NCBI RefSeq assembly: GCF_000682755.1 | Contig: NZ_AWFF01000002.1 | Location: 1-64,000 of the forward strand | Direction: 5' to 3' | Length of the DNA stretch: 64,000 nt | Origin: Hyphomonas beringensis | GTDB taxonomy: Bacteria > Pseudomonadota > Alphaproteobacteria > Caulobacterales > Hyphomonadaceae | In this document: positions 16,830-25,547 of the stretch, in pieces | Numbering within the stretch: the stretch's first letter is position 1 | How the letters are laid out: every line of letters begins with the position of its first letter | Made by a program: the position numbers and the translations under genes | Notes under the pieces: generated by a model | Seen by the model: the letters and a program-made list of their open reading frames with translations, nothing else | Databases searched by the model: none | Told to the model about the DNA's origin: nothing

Positions 16830-18050
16830 ATGAAAGAGCTGAAAACACAATGTTGTATTGCCGGGGGCGGACCGGCGGGCGTGATGCTGGGCTATCTGCT
16901 GGCGCGTCAGGGCGTCGATGTGATCGTGCTGGAAAAGCATGAGGATTTCTTCCGCGATTTCCGGGGCGATACGGTTCACCCCTCCACGCTGCAGGCGATG
17001 GACGAGATGGGCCTGCTTGAGGGCTATCTCAAAAAGCCGTTCCAGAAGACCGAAACCATTGGCGTCCATATTGATGGAAAGGATATTCCGGTGGCGGACT
17101 TCCGGCATCTACCTGTGGCCGCGCCCTATATCGCGATGATGCCGCAATGGGAGTTTCTGAACCATCTGGCCGAGCATGGGCGAGAGATCGAAAGCTTCCA
17201 TCTGATGATGTCTGCCAAGGCAGAGCGGTATGCGGAAGAAAATGGCCGTGTGACAGGCGTTGAGGTGACGACCCCGGATGGGCCCGTGCATATTCGCGCC
17301 GATCTGGTCGTCGGCGCAGACGGGCGGGACTCCACGCTTAGAGAGCAGAGCGATCTGGCCGTAAAGGATATTGGCGCGCCGATTGATGTGTTCTGGTTCC
17401 GCGTGCCCCGGGATAGCGGGAACGCGACGGAATCCCTGGGGCGGGTGTCAGCTGATGGTATGCTGGTGATGATCAATCGCGGCGATTACTGGCAGTGCGC
17501 GCTGCCCTTTCCCAAAGGCGCAGATGAAACGATCAAGGTGCAGGGGCTGGACGCCCTTCGCGCGCGTCTGGTGCGCATGGCGCCAATGCTGGAAAACGGC
17601 GTGGGCGAATTGAAAAGCTGGGACGATCTGAAACTGTTGACCGTGCAGGTGAACCGGCTGGAAACCTGGTGGAAGCCGGGCCTGCTTTTCATCGGAGATG
17701 CGGCGCACGCCATGTCACCGGTCGGCGGTGTGGGCGTCAATCTGGCGGTTCAGGATGCCATTGCGGCAGCGCGTATTCTGGGCGCGCCCTTGCGAGAGGG
17801 TAGGGTGGATGACGCAGACCTCGCCGCCGTGCAGATGCGCCGTGAAGCGCCCGCAGAGAAAACCCAGGCCATGCAGGTGATGGTGCACAAGACCGTGTTG
17901 ATCCCCGCGCTGACGACGACGCGGAAAATACATGTTCCGTTTCCACTGCACATGTTGAAATGGATTCCGCTGCTGCGGCGCATTCCTGCACGCCTGGTCG
18001 GCATGGGCCTGCGGCCTGAGCATTGGGATACCAGTCTTGACCGGCTCTAA
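16830..18050 (+). CDS. FAD-dependent aromatic-ring hydroxylase-like monooxygenase
   Basis: 406-residue group A flavoprotein monooxygenase. The Rossmann fingerprint AGGGPAGVMLGYLLA (11-25), the DG motif VVGADGRDS and the GD motif LFIGDAAHAMSPVGGVGVN are all present. It would use NAD(P)H and O2 to hydroxylate an aromatic or quinoid substrate, not identifiable here. A ribosome site AGGAGG precedes the ATG. The 3' end overlaps the convergent amidase gene by four bases, leaving no room for a terminator between. Confidence 0.9.
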   Translation: MKELKTQCCIAGGGPAGVMLGYLLARQGVDVIVLEKHEDFFRDFRGDTVHPSTLQAMDEMGLLEGYLKKPFQKTETIGVHIDGKDIPVADFRHLPVAAPYIAMMPQWEFLNHLAEHGREIESFHLMMSAKAERYAEENGRVTGVEVTTPDGPVHIRADLVVGADGRDSTLREQSDLAVKDIGAPIDVFWFRVPRDSGNATESLGRVSADGMLVMINRGDYWQCALPFPKGADETIKVQGLDALRARLVRMAPMLENGVGELKSWDDLKLLTVQVNRLETWWKPGLLFIGDAAHAMSPVGGVGVNLAVQDAIAAARILGAPLREGRVDDADLAAVQMRREAPAEKTQAMQVMVHKTVLIPALTTTRKIHVPFPLHMLKWIPLLRRIPARLVGMGLRPEHWDTSLDRL

Positions 18051-19681
18051 TGCCGGTTCATGGCGGTGGAGATTTCGGGCAGGTCTTCTGCGCTCTGATA
18101 ATATTGCGGTTCAGCCCGTTTCTGGCTGAGCTGTTCATAGGCATAGCCGAGTGACAGGATGTTTGCGTCCTGATCCTTGCCGCCAATGAAGGATATACCG
18201 ACCGGCAGGCTGCGATACGTGCCCATGGGCACAGTGAGGTGCGGATAGCCTGCGACCGCCGCCATCGAGCCCGCGCCTGGCCAGTCTGGCCAGACATCGC
18301 CATTCACCGGGTCCACACGTGGGGCGAAGGGGCCGCTGGGCGCAACGAGAACGTCGACGTCATTTTCGGTCAGCATCCGGTCAATGCCATTTTCCCGCGT
18401 GGCCGTCTGAATGAAATCGCGCGCGGCGATATAGTCTTCGGAATCAAGTCCGGCTTTTGCTTCTGCAGCTTCAAAGATGCTCTGGTCAAACAGGGCGAGT
18501 TCCGTGGCAGCATTCTCTTTGTCGAACGCAATCAGATCGGTGAGCGTGCGATGGGTCACCGTGTTCGGTGTTGTCGCAAGATAGGCGTTGACCGTGGCCT
18601 TGAATTCGTAAAGCAGCACGTCATAGGATTTGCCCCAGAATTCCCCTGGCAGGTCCGGGCCTTTGACATCTACCAGCGTTGCGCCAGCGGTTTCCATGTC
18701 TTTCAGGGCCTGTTCGAAGAGGGCGCGGATATGCGGATTGTCGCCTTCAGCATCCCGCAGCACGCCGATGCGCTTGCCATCCAGAGCCTGCATGTCGAGC
18801 GCGGCGACATAGTCTGTCTTTGCCTCTCCGGTCGCCATGGCGGTGAGCATCAGGGCGGCGCCTTCCACAGTCTTCGTGATGGGGCCAGCCGTGTCCTGAG
18901 ACGAGGAGATCGGCACGATATGTTCCTGCGAGACGAGGCCGACCGTGGGTTTGAACCCAACAACACCATTGATGGTGGACGGACAGATAATCGACCCATT
19001 GGTTTCCGTGCCAATCGTGCCAGCCGCCAGCGAGGCTGCGGCTGAAACGCCTGAGCCGGAGCTGGAGCCGCAGGGATTACGATCCAGCATGTGCGGATTG
19101 CGCACCTGTCCGCCAAGCCCGGACCATCCGCTCATGGAACTATTTGAGCGGAAATTCGCCCATTCGCTAAGATTGGTCTTGCCAAGGATGATCGCGCCCT
19201 CGGCGCGCATGGCCGCAATCAGGGGCGCATCGCGTTCACTGAAATTGCTTTCCAGCGCAAGCGACCCGGCCGTGGTCGGCATCTGGTCCCGCGTCTCGAT
19301 ATTGTCCTTCACAAGGATCGGCACGCCGTGCAGCAGGCCAACCGGCTCCCCAGCCATCAGCTTGGCATCCAGATCGCGCGCCTGCGCCATGGCGTCCGGG
19401 TTCAGGCTGAGCACGGCCTGAAGTTTCGGGCCGGCCTGATCGACGGCCTGGATGCGTTCAATATATGCGAGCGTGAGAGCTTCGGCGCTGATGTCACCCG
19501 CTTTAAGGGACTCGGCCAGTTCGGGCAGGGGCTTCGCCGTCCAGTCACTGGCGGCATAGGCGGTCGCGGTGTGCGTATCCTGTTTCGGCATGGTGCGGGT
19601 TCTCGTGTCCGGTGCAGGGGGCTCCGCCGAGCAGGCCGTCAGAAGCAGGATGGATGCCGCCGCCAGTAGAGTGCGTTTCAT
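18047..19681 (-). CDS. Lipoprotein amidase (amidase signature family)
   Basis: 544-residue amidase attached to the membrane: the signal peptide ends in LLTAC (Cys17). The Ser-cisSer-Lys triad is visible as the Lys in ILVKDNIETR, the GSSSGSG loop after NPCG, and TNGSIICPS. The family hydrolyses amide bonds in peptides, amino-acid amides or acyl amides. A second lipoprotein amidase occurs at 54155. Substrate unknown. Confidence 0.9.
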   Translation of the reverse strand: MKRTLLAAASILLLTACSAEPPAPDTRTRTMPKQDTHTATAYAASDWTAKPLPELAESLKAGDISAEALTLAYIERIQAVDQAGPKLQAVLSLNPDAMAQARDLDAKLMAGEPVGLLHGVPILVKDNIETRDQMPTTAGSLALESNFSERDAPLIAAMRAEGAIILGKTNLSEWANFRSNSSMSGWSGLGGQVRNPHMLDRNPCGSSSGSGVSAAASLAAGTIGTETNGSIICPSTINGVVGFKPTVGLVSQEHIVPISSSQDTAGPITKTVEGAALMLTAMATGEAKTDYVAALDMQALDGKRIGVLRDAEGDNPHIRALFEQALKDMETAGATLVDVKGPDLPGEFWGKSYDVLLYEFKATVNAYLATTPNTVTHRTLTDLIAFDKENAATELALFDQSIFEAAEAKAGLDSEDYIAARDFIQTATRENGIDRMLTENDVDVLVAPSGPFAPRVDPVNGDVWPDWPGAGSMAAVAGYPHLTVPMGTYRSLPVGISFIGGKDQDANILSLGYAYEQLSQKRAEPQYYQSAEDLPEISTAMNRH

Positions 19682-19775
19682 GGTGAACCCCCTTGTGCTG
19701 GAGCCAGCCTAACGACCGGATGGCGGATTGGCCAGATTGAATGAGACCGGACAGGCCTCCGCTGGCGGCGTCTGC

Positions 19776-20246
19776 CTATTCCCGGCCCTTGGCGGCGCTC
19801 TGGTGGTGGAGCGTGCGCGGGGACGAGACTGTGGCCCCGATCACGATGATGACCATGGCAATCGCGATAGCGGGGACAAGTGTTACGACGAACAGGCTTG
19901 TCCGTGACATGTCAAAGAAGCTGTAAGCGAGCAGAATGGGCACGCCGAGCAGCAGATAGGCTTTCAGGCAGGTCATCCAGATACGGGGCAGCCGGGCGAC
20001 CGAACTGCTGCGAAACATCACGACAATGAAAAAGGCAATTGTCCCGCTTATGAGAGGGGACGACCAGCGATAGAGATCAGACAGCTCTTCCACGGTCGGG
20101 ATGAGGCCCGCAAAACCCAAAGCGTACCACAACGGGTTCATCGGGCCTGCGATCAGCCATGCGATGAACAGTGTTGAGGTCTTGGGTAAGCGGCGCCTGC
20201 CCGAGAGCCTGACGCGCGAGATGAGCGTATCGCGGTGCATATGCAT
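19776..20246 (-). CDS. Hypothetical membrane protein
   Basis: 156-residue protein with a basic N-terminus and about four hydrophobic segments (roughly 27-50, 62-80, 92-110 and 115-138). No family recognised. The mixed AT-richer codon use (many ATA, TTT, AGA-like positions less optimal than neighbours) and low conservation cues leave it as a probable inner-membrane protein of unknown role. It starts MHMHRD, so the start could be either of two Met codons two residues apart. Confidence 0.6.
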   Translation of the reverse strand: MHMHRDTLISRVRLSGRRRLPKTSTLFIAWLIAGPMNPLWYALGFAGLIPTVEELSDLYRWSSPLISGTIAFFIVVMFRSSSVARLPRIWMTCLKAYLLLGVPILLAYSFFDMSRTSLFVVTLVPAIAIAMVIIVIGATVSSPRTLHHQSAAKGRE

Positions 20247-20300
20247 GATGGACTGAAGGAAAAGCTTTAAAAGAGTAAATATTCTGCCGGTCGAATTAAA

Positions 20301-20315
20301 CGTACCGTTGGTACG
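20301..20315 (-). terminator. Possible terminator downstream of ssrA
   Basis: CGTACC (20301-20306) and GGTACG (20310-20315) form a perfect 6-bp stem with a three-base loop; on the minus strand it is followed by TTTAATT. It lies about 50 bases beyond the predicted end of the tmRNA coding piece. It might instead be an operator for the 20246 gene. Confidence 0.35.
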
Positions 20316-20367
20316 CGAAACGCCAAAGGGTTGTGCGCGGCAGTTTTCAGCGAGAAGAGGGTAAGGT

Positions 20368-20688
20368 GGAGGCTTCTGTTGCCAGGCGCCTCCGGGCCCC
20401 GCCTAGAGAGCTGAATCCCTAGGAGTTAAAGCGGTAATCCGCGCACAGCTTACGCTGCGAGCAGTTCACCTTCAGCAAAGTTGTCGTTTGCAACTATGTG
20501 ATATGGGCTTCTGAGGGGGCCCAATCCGGCGAAGGCATCGTCTTTACACGTCCGTCGATCCTATTTCGGCCCCGTCAGAAACAGGCGAAGGTGAAACCGC
20601 CTGAACCTGCTTTTGGTGGAGCCGCCGGGTACCGCCCCCGGGTCCGAACCGCTTATTACACGCGCGTTTATCGCCATAGTCCGAAGAC
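20368..20688 (-). ncRNA. ssrA: Circularly permuted two-piece tmRNA
   Basis: Transfer-messenger RNA that rescues stalled ribosomes, in the permuted form typical of alphaproteobacteria. Transcript order on the minus strand is acceptor piece (about 20688-20614, ending in an encoded CCA), a 40-base excised spacer with its own hairpin (20613-20574), then the coding piece from GGGGCCG at 20573. GGGGCCG pairs with CGGCUCC of the acceptor end, including the G3-U pair recognised by alanyl-tRNA synthetase. The resume codon GCA is at 20491-20489 and the tag reads ANDNFAEGELLAA, ending in TAA at 20452-20450. The T-arm stem CCGGG/CCCGG encloses the loop GGCGGUA instead of the usual UUCRA. The outer 3' boundary (hairpin 20368-20393) and 5' end (after TATATT at 20700-20695) are estimates. 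Confidence 0.93.
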
Positions 20689-20766
20689 ATAACCAATATA
20701 GGGGCGATTGGCGGGGGTTGGAAGGGGGAAGGTGTTTCCAGCGCACGCCGACCGGATGCTCATGCC

Positions 20767-21153
20767 TCACATGTTTGTCCAAAGGGCGTATCCTCCAAAC
20801 ATGAGCATTGCAGCGAATGTCAGAAGCATGCCGGCTGCCCGGAACAGGCTGGTACCGTCTGTCAGGGCAAGCGTGAAATAGTGCACGACACGGCCCAGAA
20901 GAAGGCTGCAGCCACCGATCCAGAGCATCATATCACCCGCACCCGCGAAATCTGCCGCTGCCATGGCGAGCAGCGTGATGGGTACAGTCTCTGTGTAATT
21001 GGCATGGGCGCGGATACGCCGCAAAAGGGTCTGATCCCCGCCATCGGCGATCATGACCCCCGTCTTCACGCGTCGTATGCCGACAAAGAAGGTCGCTGGC
21101 ACCTGAAGGACTGCCATCAGGCCGATGAAAATAAGGGTCACATGAAGATCCAT
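20767..21153 (-). CDS. MAPEG-family membrane protein
   Basis: 128-residue four-helix membrane protein of the MAPEG (eicosanoid/glutathione metabolism-like) family. RIRAHANYTETVPITLLAM (about 46-64) is the family core with the conserved Asn and Glu, and GRVVHYFTL follows. The open frame continues upstream, but MDLHVTLIF at 21153 with a GGGAG ribosome site is the natural start. It lies 85 bases after the YCII gene on the same strand and may be cotranscribed and controlled by the divergent TetR regulator. Confidence 0.87.
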   Translation of the reverse strand: MDLHVTLIFIGLMAVLQVPATFFVGIRRVKTGVMIADGGDQTLLRRIRAHANYTETVPITLLAMAAADFAGAGDMMLWIGGCSLLLGRVVHYFTLALTDGTSLFRAAGMLLTFAAMLMFGGYALWTNM

Positions 21154-21238
21154 GAAACTACTCCCATTCAGATTGTTCGGAAACGGGCGGCCGTCTGCCG
21201 AAGCTGAGCCCGGCCGCCCAGGGATTTTCGGGCGCTGC

Positions 21239-21559
21239 CTACATGTCCATATCAAGCACCGGGGCGATCTCGATGGAGCCTTCGACCAGCGTGATATGCG
21301 GGCACACCCGGGCCATCTCTGTTGCGGCCTCCAGGGAGGCAGCCTCGACAACAGAGACGCCTGAAATCGGGTTTGCGCCGCCATCCTGCGCCACGCCGGA
21401 CGGGCTGATGGTGATCGATTCTCCGACGGCATGGCCGGGGTCCACCATGGCCGCGCCAAGGCCCGCGACCCAGTTGCGCCACTGGGTCATCATTGCCTGA
21501 CCCGCTTCGGGCGTCATGTCTGTGTTGCCGCCATGATAGGCGAATACGAATTTGGGCAT
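21239..21559 (-). CDS. YCII-related (YciI/DGPF-type) protein
   Basis: 106-residue ferredoxin-like alpha-beta protein of the YCII family. Starts MPKFVFAYHGG and contains WRNWVAGLGAAMVDPG and the FxVxxAxSxEEAxxxA-like segment VVEAASLEAATEMARVCP, ending in PVLDM. Such proteins often act as small enzymes or sensors; the role is not known. It is transcribed away from the TetR gene, and the operator-like repeat at 21614-21639 lies between both starts. Confidence 0.85.
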   Translation of the reverse strand: MPKFVFAYHGGNTDMTPEAGQAMMTQWRNWVAGLGAAMVDPGHAVGESITISPSGVAQDGGANPISGVSVVEAASLEAATEMARVCPHITLVEGSIEIAPVLDMDM

Positions 21560-21613
21560 GGGTCTGTGTCCTTCCGGGCTGAGTGCAAAACAGACCCTGT
21601 TGTTGCGCCGATC

Positions 21614-21639
21614 TAAATATGTTCAAGAACATATTTAGA
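21614..21639. promoter_or_regulatory. Probable TetR operator between the YCII and TetR genes
   Basis: Two perfect 12-base arms (CTAAATATGTTC and its reverse complement GAACATATTTAG) are separated by AA. The 26-bp site sits in the 116-bp divergent region, 55 bases before the YCII start and 37 before the TetR start, so one site could control both promoters. The regulator-site pairing is inference from position. Confidence 0.8.
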
Positions 21640-21675
21640 ATTGTGCTTATGCTCGTCGCAAAGAGGAGGCCCGCC

Positions 21676-22275
21676 ATGCCCTACAGTCCTGCGCACAAGC
21701 AAAGAACACGCGAACATATCGTTGAATGCGCCCGCATGCTGTTCAACCGGCATGGCTTCGAGAAAGTCAGTATCGACATGGTCATGGAAAGTGCCGGCCT
21801 GACGCGGGGCGGCTTCTACAATCATTTCAAAAGCAAGGAAGCGCTGTTTGCGGCGGCCGTTGACAGCTTCCTCATGGGGCGCGGCGCGCGCTGGCGCAAT
21901 GATGCCGGCGTCCATGACACGGCTGGCCCTGAGGCGGCTGAGCGGATGGTGGCATCCTACCTTTCGGCCGAGCACTTGGGCGATCTTGAGGGGCAGTGCC
22001 CCCTCATTGCCTTGCCGAGCGATATCTCGCGGGGGTCTGAAGAGGTGAAGATCGCTTACGAGTCTCTGCTCAATGCGATGGTGGGCCTGTTCGAAAGCAG
22101 CCTGTCATCTAACGGCAAGGCGTCTCACGAAACGGCGCTGACACTCGCGGCGTTATGTGTCGGGGGCATGGTCATTGCCCGAACCTTGCCGGATGCGGGA
22201 ATTGCCGGTGATATTCGGGACGCGTCCCGCAGAAAGGCAGAATCCATCATTGCTGCAAACATGAACGTGAACTGA
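21676..22275 (+). CDS. TetR/AcrR-family transcriptional regulator
   Basis: 199-residue repressor. The N-terminal helix-turn-helix is clear: REHIVECARMLFNRHGFEKVSIDMVMESAGLTRGGFYNHFKSKEALF split over residues 12-60, with the recognition helix TRGGFYNHF. The C-terminal ligand domain contains CPLIALPSDISR, typical of the subgroup that regulates quinone or electrophile-responsive genes. The frame is open from 21583, but GAGGAGG before the ATG at 21676 fixes the start. Likely autoregulates and represses the divergent YCII/MAPEG unit. Confidence 0.92.
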   Translation: MPYSPAHKQRTREHIVECARMLFNRHGFEKVSIDMVMESAGLTRGGFYNHFKSKEALFAAAVDSFLMGRGARWRNDAGVHDTAGPEAAERMVASYLSAEHLGDLEGQCPLIALPSDISRGSEEVKIAYESLLNAMVGLFESSLSSNGKASHETALTLAALCVGGMVIARTLPDAGIAGDIRDASRRKAESIIAANMNVN

Positions 22276-22298
22276 GGTTCTACCGGGCAGGCCTGTCC

Positions 22299-22604
22299 TC
22301 AGCAAACTGCGTCGGCATCGCCTTGTTCGCCGAAGCCGTCTGCAATCAGGCTGGCAATGGCGGTGACCGCTTCTGCGGCGTCTGTGCCTTCTGCGGTGAT
22401 GCCCACTTCGCAGCCGGTATGCGCCACCAGCATCATCAGATCCATGATCGAACGGGCATCGGCCGTTTCGCCCTCATGGGTCACGATGATGCGGGAGTCG
22501 AACTCCCCGGCCAGGCGCGACAGCTTGGCGGAGGCCCTGGCATGCAGACCCTTCCGGTTGACGATCGTGGCGCGCTGGCTGGCGGTGGTCTGCGTGTCTG
22601 TCAT
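22299..22604 (-). CDS. ptsH: HPr family phosphocarrier protein
   Basis: 101-residue HPr. NRKGLHARASAKL places the phosphorylated His at 21, and Ser52 in ADARSIMDLMML corresponds to the regulatory Ser46 site. Slightly longer than classical HPr at both ends. Coupled to the EIIA-Man gene by a TGATG overlap. No sugar permease is present, so the pair probably belongs to a regulatory PTS. Confidence 0.93.
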   Translation of the reverse strand: MTDTQTTASQRATIVNRKGLHARASAKLSRLAGEFDSRIIVTHEGETADARSIMDLMMLVAHTGCEVGITAEGTDAAEAVTAIASLIADGFGEQGDADAVC

Positions 22605-23008
22605 CAGCTGGACTTCGCCAGCAATTCAGACGCGATATTGATGTATTTGCGGCCTGCTTCGGCGGCGGTCTTGGCCGCATCCTTCAGGCCCAGCTCTCCG
22701 CGTACCTCGGCCAGCTTGATCAGCATGGGCAGGTTTACGCCGGAGAGGACCTCAATATGGCCCGCGCTCATCACCGACATGGCCAGATTGGACGGGGTTC
22801 CCCCGAACATGTCTGTCAGGATGATGACGCCCTTGCCGGTGTCACAGGATTTGGCCGTTTCGCGGATCTGATCCCGACGGGCTTCAATATCATCCTCGAC
22901 CTCAATCGAGATCGAACGGAAGCGCTCCTGCTCTCCAACCACATGCTCTGTGGCGGCGACCAGTTCGCGCGCGAGCTTCCCGTGGCTGACAACTACTATA
23001 CCGATCAT
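22604..23008 (-). CDS. PTS mannose-type EIIA component
   Basis: 134-residue EIIA-Man domain with the phosphorylatable His9 in VVVSHGKLA and TDMFGGTPSNLA (about 65-76), the active-site loop of the fold. No IIB, IIC or IID domains accompany it. In related alphaproteobacteria the order is a sensor kinase, HprK, RapZ, EIIA, HPr; here only EIIA and HPr are seen, and dapB lies upstream instead. Confidence 0.92.
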   Translation of the reverse strand: MIGIVVVSHGKLARELVAATEHVVGEQERFRSISIEVEDDIEARRDQIRETAKSCDTGKGVIILTDMFGGTPSNLAMSVMSAGHIEVLSGVNLPMLIKLAEVRGELGLKDAAKTAAEAGRKYINIASELLAKSS

Positions 23009-23106
23009 CGCCCATCCTGTGGCAAAAACATAACGAACTTGTCATGCTGCCATTGCACGCCGGGGCGTCAACCCTGATTCATCTGCTGGGGATGCGAGGA
23101 ATCGCC

Positions 23107-23940
23107 CTAGTTGCCGGAAAGCCCCAGCACATCGTTCATATTGTACAGGCCCGGATCCTGCTGAACGGCCCATGCAGCAGCCCTGAGAGCGCCATGGGCG
23201 AAGACGGCGCGGTCCAGCGCCGTGTGGCTGAGGGTCAAAAGTTCCATATCGGAGCCAAAGCTGACTTCATGCTCTCCGATCACGCCGCCCGTGCGGCGCA
23301 CGGCGAAGCCGATATTGCCTGCGCGGCGCTTGGCATCGGGTCCGTTATATGGCTCTGCGCGCAGCTCTGACAGGGACTTGCCCCGGCCATCGGCAGCGGC
23401 GTCTCCCAGCATCAGCGCCGTGCCGGAGGGGGCGTCCACCTTGCGGCGGTGATGGGTCTCGTAAATCTCGATATCCCAGTCCGGGCCGAGGCGTTCTGCG
23501 GCCATTCGGGTCAGCGCCTGCAGCAGATTGATGCCAACCGAGAAATTGCCTGCCTTGACGATGGCCAGGCTATTCGCGGCGCGGGCGATCTCAGCTTCTT
23601 CCGCCGGGGTGAAGCCGGTGGTGCCTATGATGGCTGCGCGCACACGGGTGTGCTTTAGGGAGTCCAGCGCGGCGAGTGTGGCAGCAGGGCGGGTGAAATC
23701 AATCCACACATCGGCATTGCCTGCAGCAGACACAGGGTCTGTTGCGGGCTTCAGATCCAGCAGGCGACGGCCGGCCAGTTCGCCAATGTCTGTGCCGAGA
23801 TGCTCAGACGCCGGGGCTTCGCTGCCGCCGGTGACATCCAGGCCGGAATCGAGCGCCGCGCCGACGAGTTGCCGGCCCATACGGCCGCCTACGCCAGCAA
23901 TGGCAACGGAAAAGGATTGGGTACCCGCAGAATCAGTCAT
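23107..23940 (-). CDS. dapB: 4-hydroxy-tetrahydrodipicolinate reductase
   Basis: 277-residue enzyme of the diaminopimelate/lysine pathway. The nucleotide motif GVGGRMGR lies near residues 15-22, and the HHRRKVDAPSGTA segment holds the catalytic His, Lys and the substrate-binding Gly-Thr. The long upstream open frame is spurious: homology begins at MTDSAGTQ (23940), although an ATG three codons earlier is possible and the ribosome site is weak. Divergent from the cysteine-cluster gene. Confidence 0.94.
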   Translation of the reverse strand: MTDSAGTQSFSVAIAGVGGRMGRQLVGAALDSGLDVTGGSEAPASEHLGTDIGELAGRRLLDLKPATDPVSAAGNADVWIDFTRPAATLAALDSLKHTRVRAAIIGTTGFTPAEEAEIARAANSLAIVKAGNFSVGINLLQALTRMAAERLGPDWDIEIYETHHRRKVDAPSGTALMLGDAAADGRGKSLSELRAEPYNGPDAKRRAGNIGFAVRRTGGVIGEHEVSFGSDMELLTLSHTALDRAVFAHGALRAAAWAVQQDPGLYNMNDVLGLSGN

Positions 23941-24076
23941 CGGGCACATATAGACATAATTTTGCGTGGTGGGAGCCCCCAACTCGGTCCAACCTGTCCG
24001 GCCCGGTTGTGAAGTGGAGGCGGATCGCCTAACCGATAGCTCTCGCGCGCCCCTCCAGAAGACCAGACTGCCAGCG

Positions 24077-24601
24077 ATGTCACAGCCCATTTCCCTGAAA
24101 TCAGATTGCGCCCGGTGTGCGGGGTTGTGCTGTGTCGCGCCGCCCTTCGACATGTCGCCGGAGTTTGGCCATGCCAAGCCGGCCAATACGCCCTGCCAGC
24201 ATCTTGGCGCGGACAATCGCTGCGCCATTCATTCGCGCCGCCGGGAAGAGGGCTATGCGGGCTGCATAAGCTATGAATGCCATGGCGCAGGGCAGGCCGT
24301 AACGCAGGACATGTTCGGCGGCCGGTCGTGGCGGGAGGATGCCAGCCTGATGGCGCCCATGTCACGGGCTTTTCTGGCGATGCGGCAGGTGCATGAGCTG
24401 CTCGTGCTGCTGGACCAGGCCGGGCAGATGGCGCTGACGGCAGAGGAGCGAGGGGCGCTGGAGGCCCTGCAAGCAGAGCTGGTGCCGGCCGACGGCTGGA
24501 CACTCGAGACGCTGGAGGCGGTTGTCGCAAAGGGTGAGGCCAGCTCACGGGTTCGGGAGTATCTGGTCACGCTGGCGCACCATTTCCGCGGCGCGCGCTG
24601 A
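24077..24601 (+). CDS. Cysteine-cluster protein (YkgJ-like)
   Basis: 174-residue protein whose N-terminal half has the pattern CARCAGLCC (11-19), then C-QHL, C-IH and CISYEC, a likely metal or Fe-S cluster site. The same Cys block precedes pentapeptide-repeat domains in some actinobacterial proteins, but here it is followed by an alpha-helical region instead. The frame is open from 23966; MSQPISLKSD at 24077 is the sensible start. Function unknown. Confidence 0.75.
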   Translation: MSQPISLKSDCARCAGLCCVAPPFDMSPEFGHAKPANTPCQHLGADNRCAIHSRRREEGYAGCISYECHGAGQAVTQDMFGGRSWREDASLMAPMSRAFLAMRQVHELLVLLDQAGQMALTAEERGALEALQAELVPADGWTLETLEAVVAKGEASSRVREYLVTLAHHFRGAR

Positions 24602-24668
24602 CCTCATGAGGTTGCGGCCGGGCTGCAATTTGGCCGGAACCGCGCGCAAGGTTTTGCGTTAAACCGAG

Positions 24669-25547
24669 ATGACAACAACAAAGTCCCTGACGCGGCTTGG
24701 CCGTGTGTCCTGTGTGATCAATCCGCTCTCCGGGAGCACGCCGGCGAATGCGGCAGATCTCGTGCGCGAGAAACTCTCAGGCTTGCCGGATGAGGCAAAG
24801 ATACATGAAGCCGGGGAAGGGGATATTCGTGACATTGTGAAGGCTGCGCTGGCTGACAAGCCGGATGTGCTGATCGTATGGGGCGGGGACGGCACGATCG
24901 CGTGCGCCTTGTCGCATGCCGGTCCGGATGGGCCTGCTGTGCTGCCGCTGCCGGGCGGGACGATGAATTTGCTGCCGCATCGCGCGATTGGCGAGATAGA
25001 CGACTGGAAAATCATTCTGGATAGCGCCCTGAATGGCGGCGAGATTCGCGACATGGCCTGCGGCGAGGTTATCGGCGGAGACCGTTTTTTCGTGGCCGCG
25101 ATGATTGGCGACATGACGCGCCTGACCCAGTCACGCGAAGCGTTGAGGGAAGGCCGTATCCTGGAGGCCGCGCAGATCGTGCATGATGATTCCGCGCTCT
25201 CTCTCGATTCCAACATCGAATGGGGCGAGCCAGGCAAGACGCCCGAGACGGCGACCGCTGTGACGGTGAACATCAATGCCGATACGCCCGGTCTCCTGGA
25301 GGTCGCCACGATCAATCCCGGCAATCTGATCGATCTGGCGAAGACCGGAATTCAGATGCTGAATGACGGGTGGCGGGATGCGGAAAGCGTCGATGTGCGC
25401 AATGTGCCAGAAGTCGACGTGACGGTTACCAATAAGCGCCTGATCAGCCTGACCCTGGACGGAGAACTGACAGAGATGGAGCCGCCTGTCCGTTTTCGAC
25501 GGATAGATGTCGCGGCGCGGATCTTTGTGCCTGACATGTCTTCATGA
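24669..25547 (+). CDS. Diacylglycerol kinase-like lipid kinase family protein
   Basis: 292-residue protein of the DAGK catalytic family. VINPLSGS at the N-terminus, GGDGTIA (about 72-78) for ATP binding, and PLPGGTMNLLPH for the phosphate loop are visible. It would phosphorylate a lipid head or related hydroxyl at the membrane. The stop overlaps the next gene's start by four bases (ATGA), so it forms an operon with the metallophosphoesterase. Confidence 0.88.
   Translation: MTTTKSLTRLGRVSCVINPLSGSTPANAADLVREKLSGLPDEAKIHEAGEGDIRDIVKAALADKPDVLIVWGGDGTIACALSHAGPDGPAVLPLPGGTMNLLPHRAIGEIDDWKIILDSALNGGEIRDMACGEVIGGDRFFVAAMIGDMTRLTQSREALREGRILEAAQIVHDDSALSLDSNIEWGEPGKTPETATAVTVNINADTPGLLEVATINPGNLIDLAKTGIQMLNDGWRDAESVDVRNVPEVDVTVTNKRLISLTLDGELTEMEPPVRFRRIDVAARIFVPDMSS

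Noticed and set aside
20498-20804. Several short ORFs across 20.5-20.8 kb
   Set aside because: They lie on the tmRNA gene, whose pairing and tag explain the sequence.
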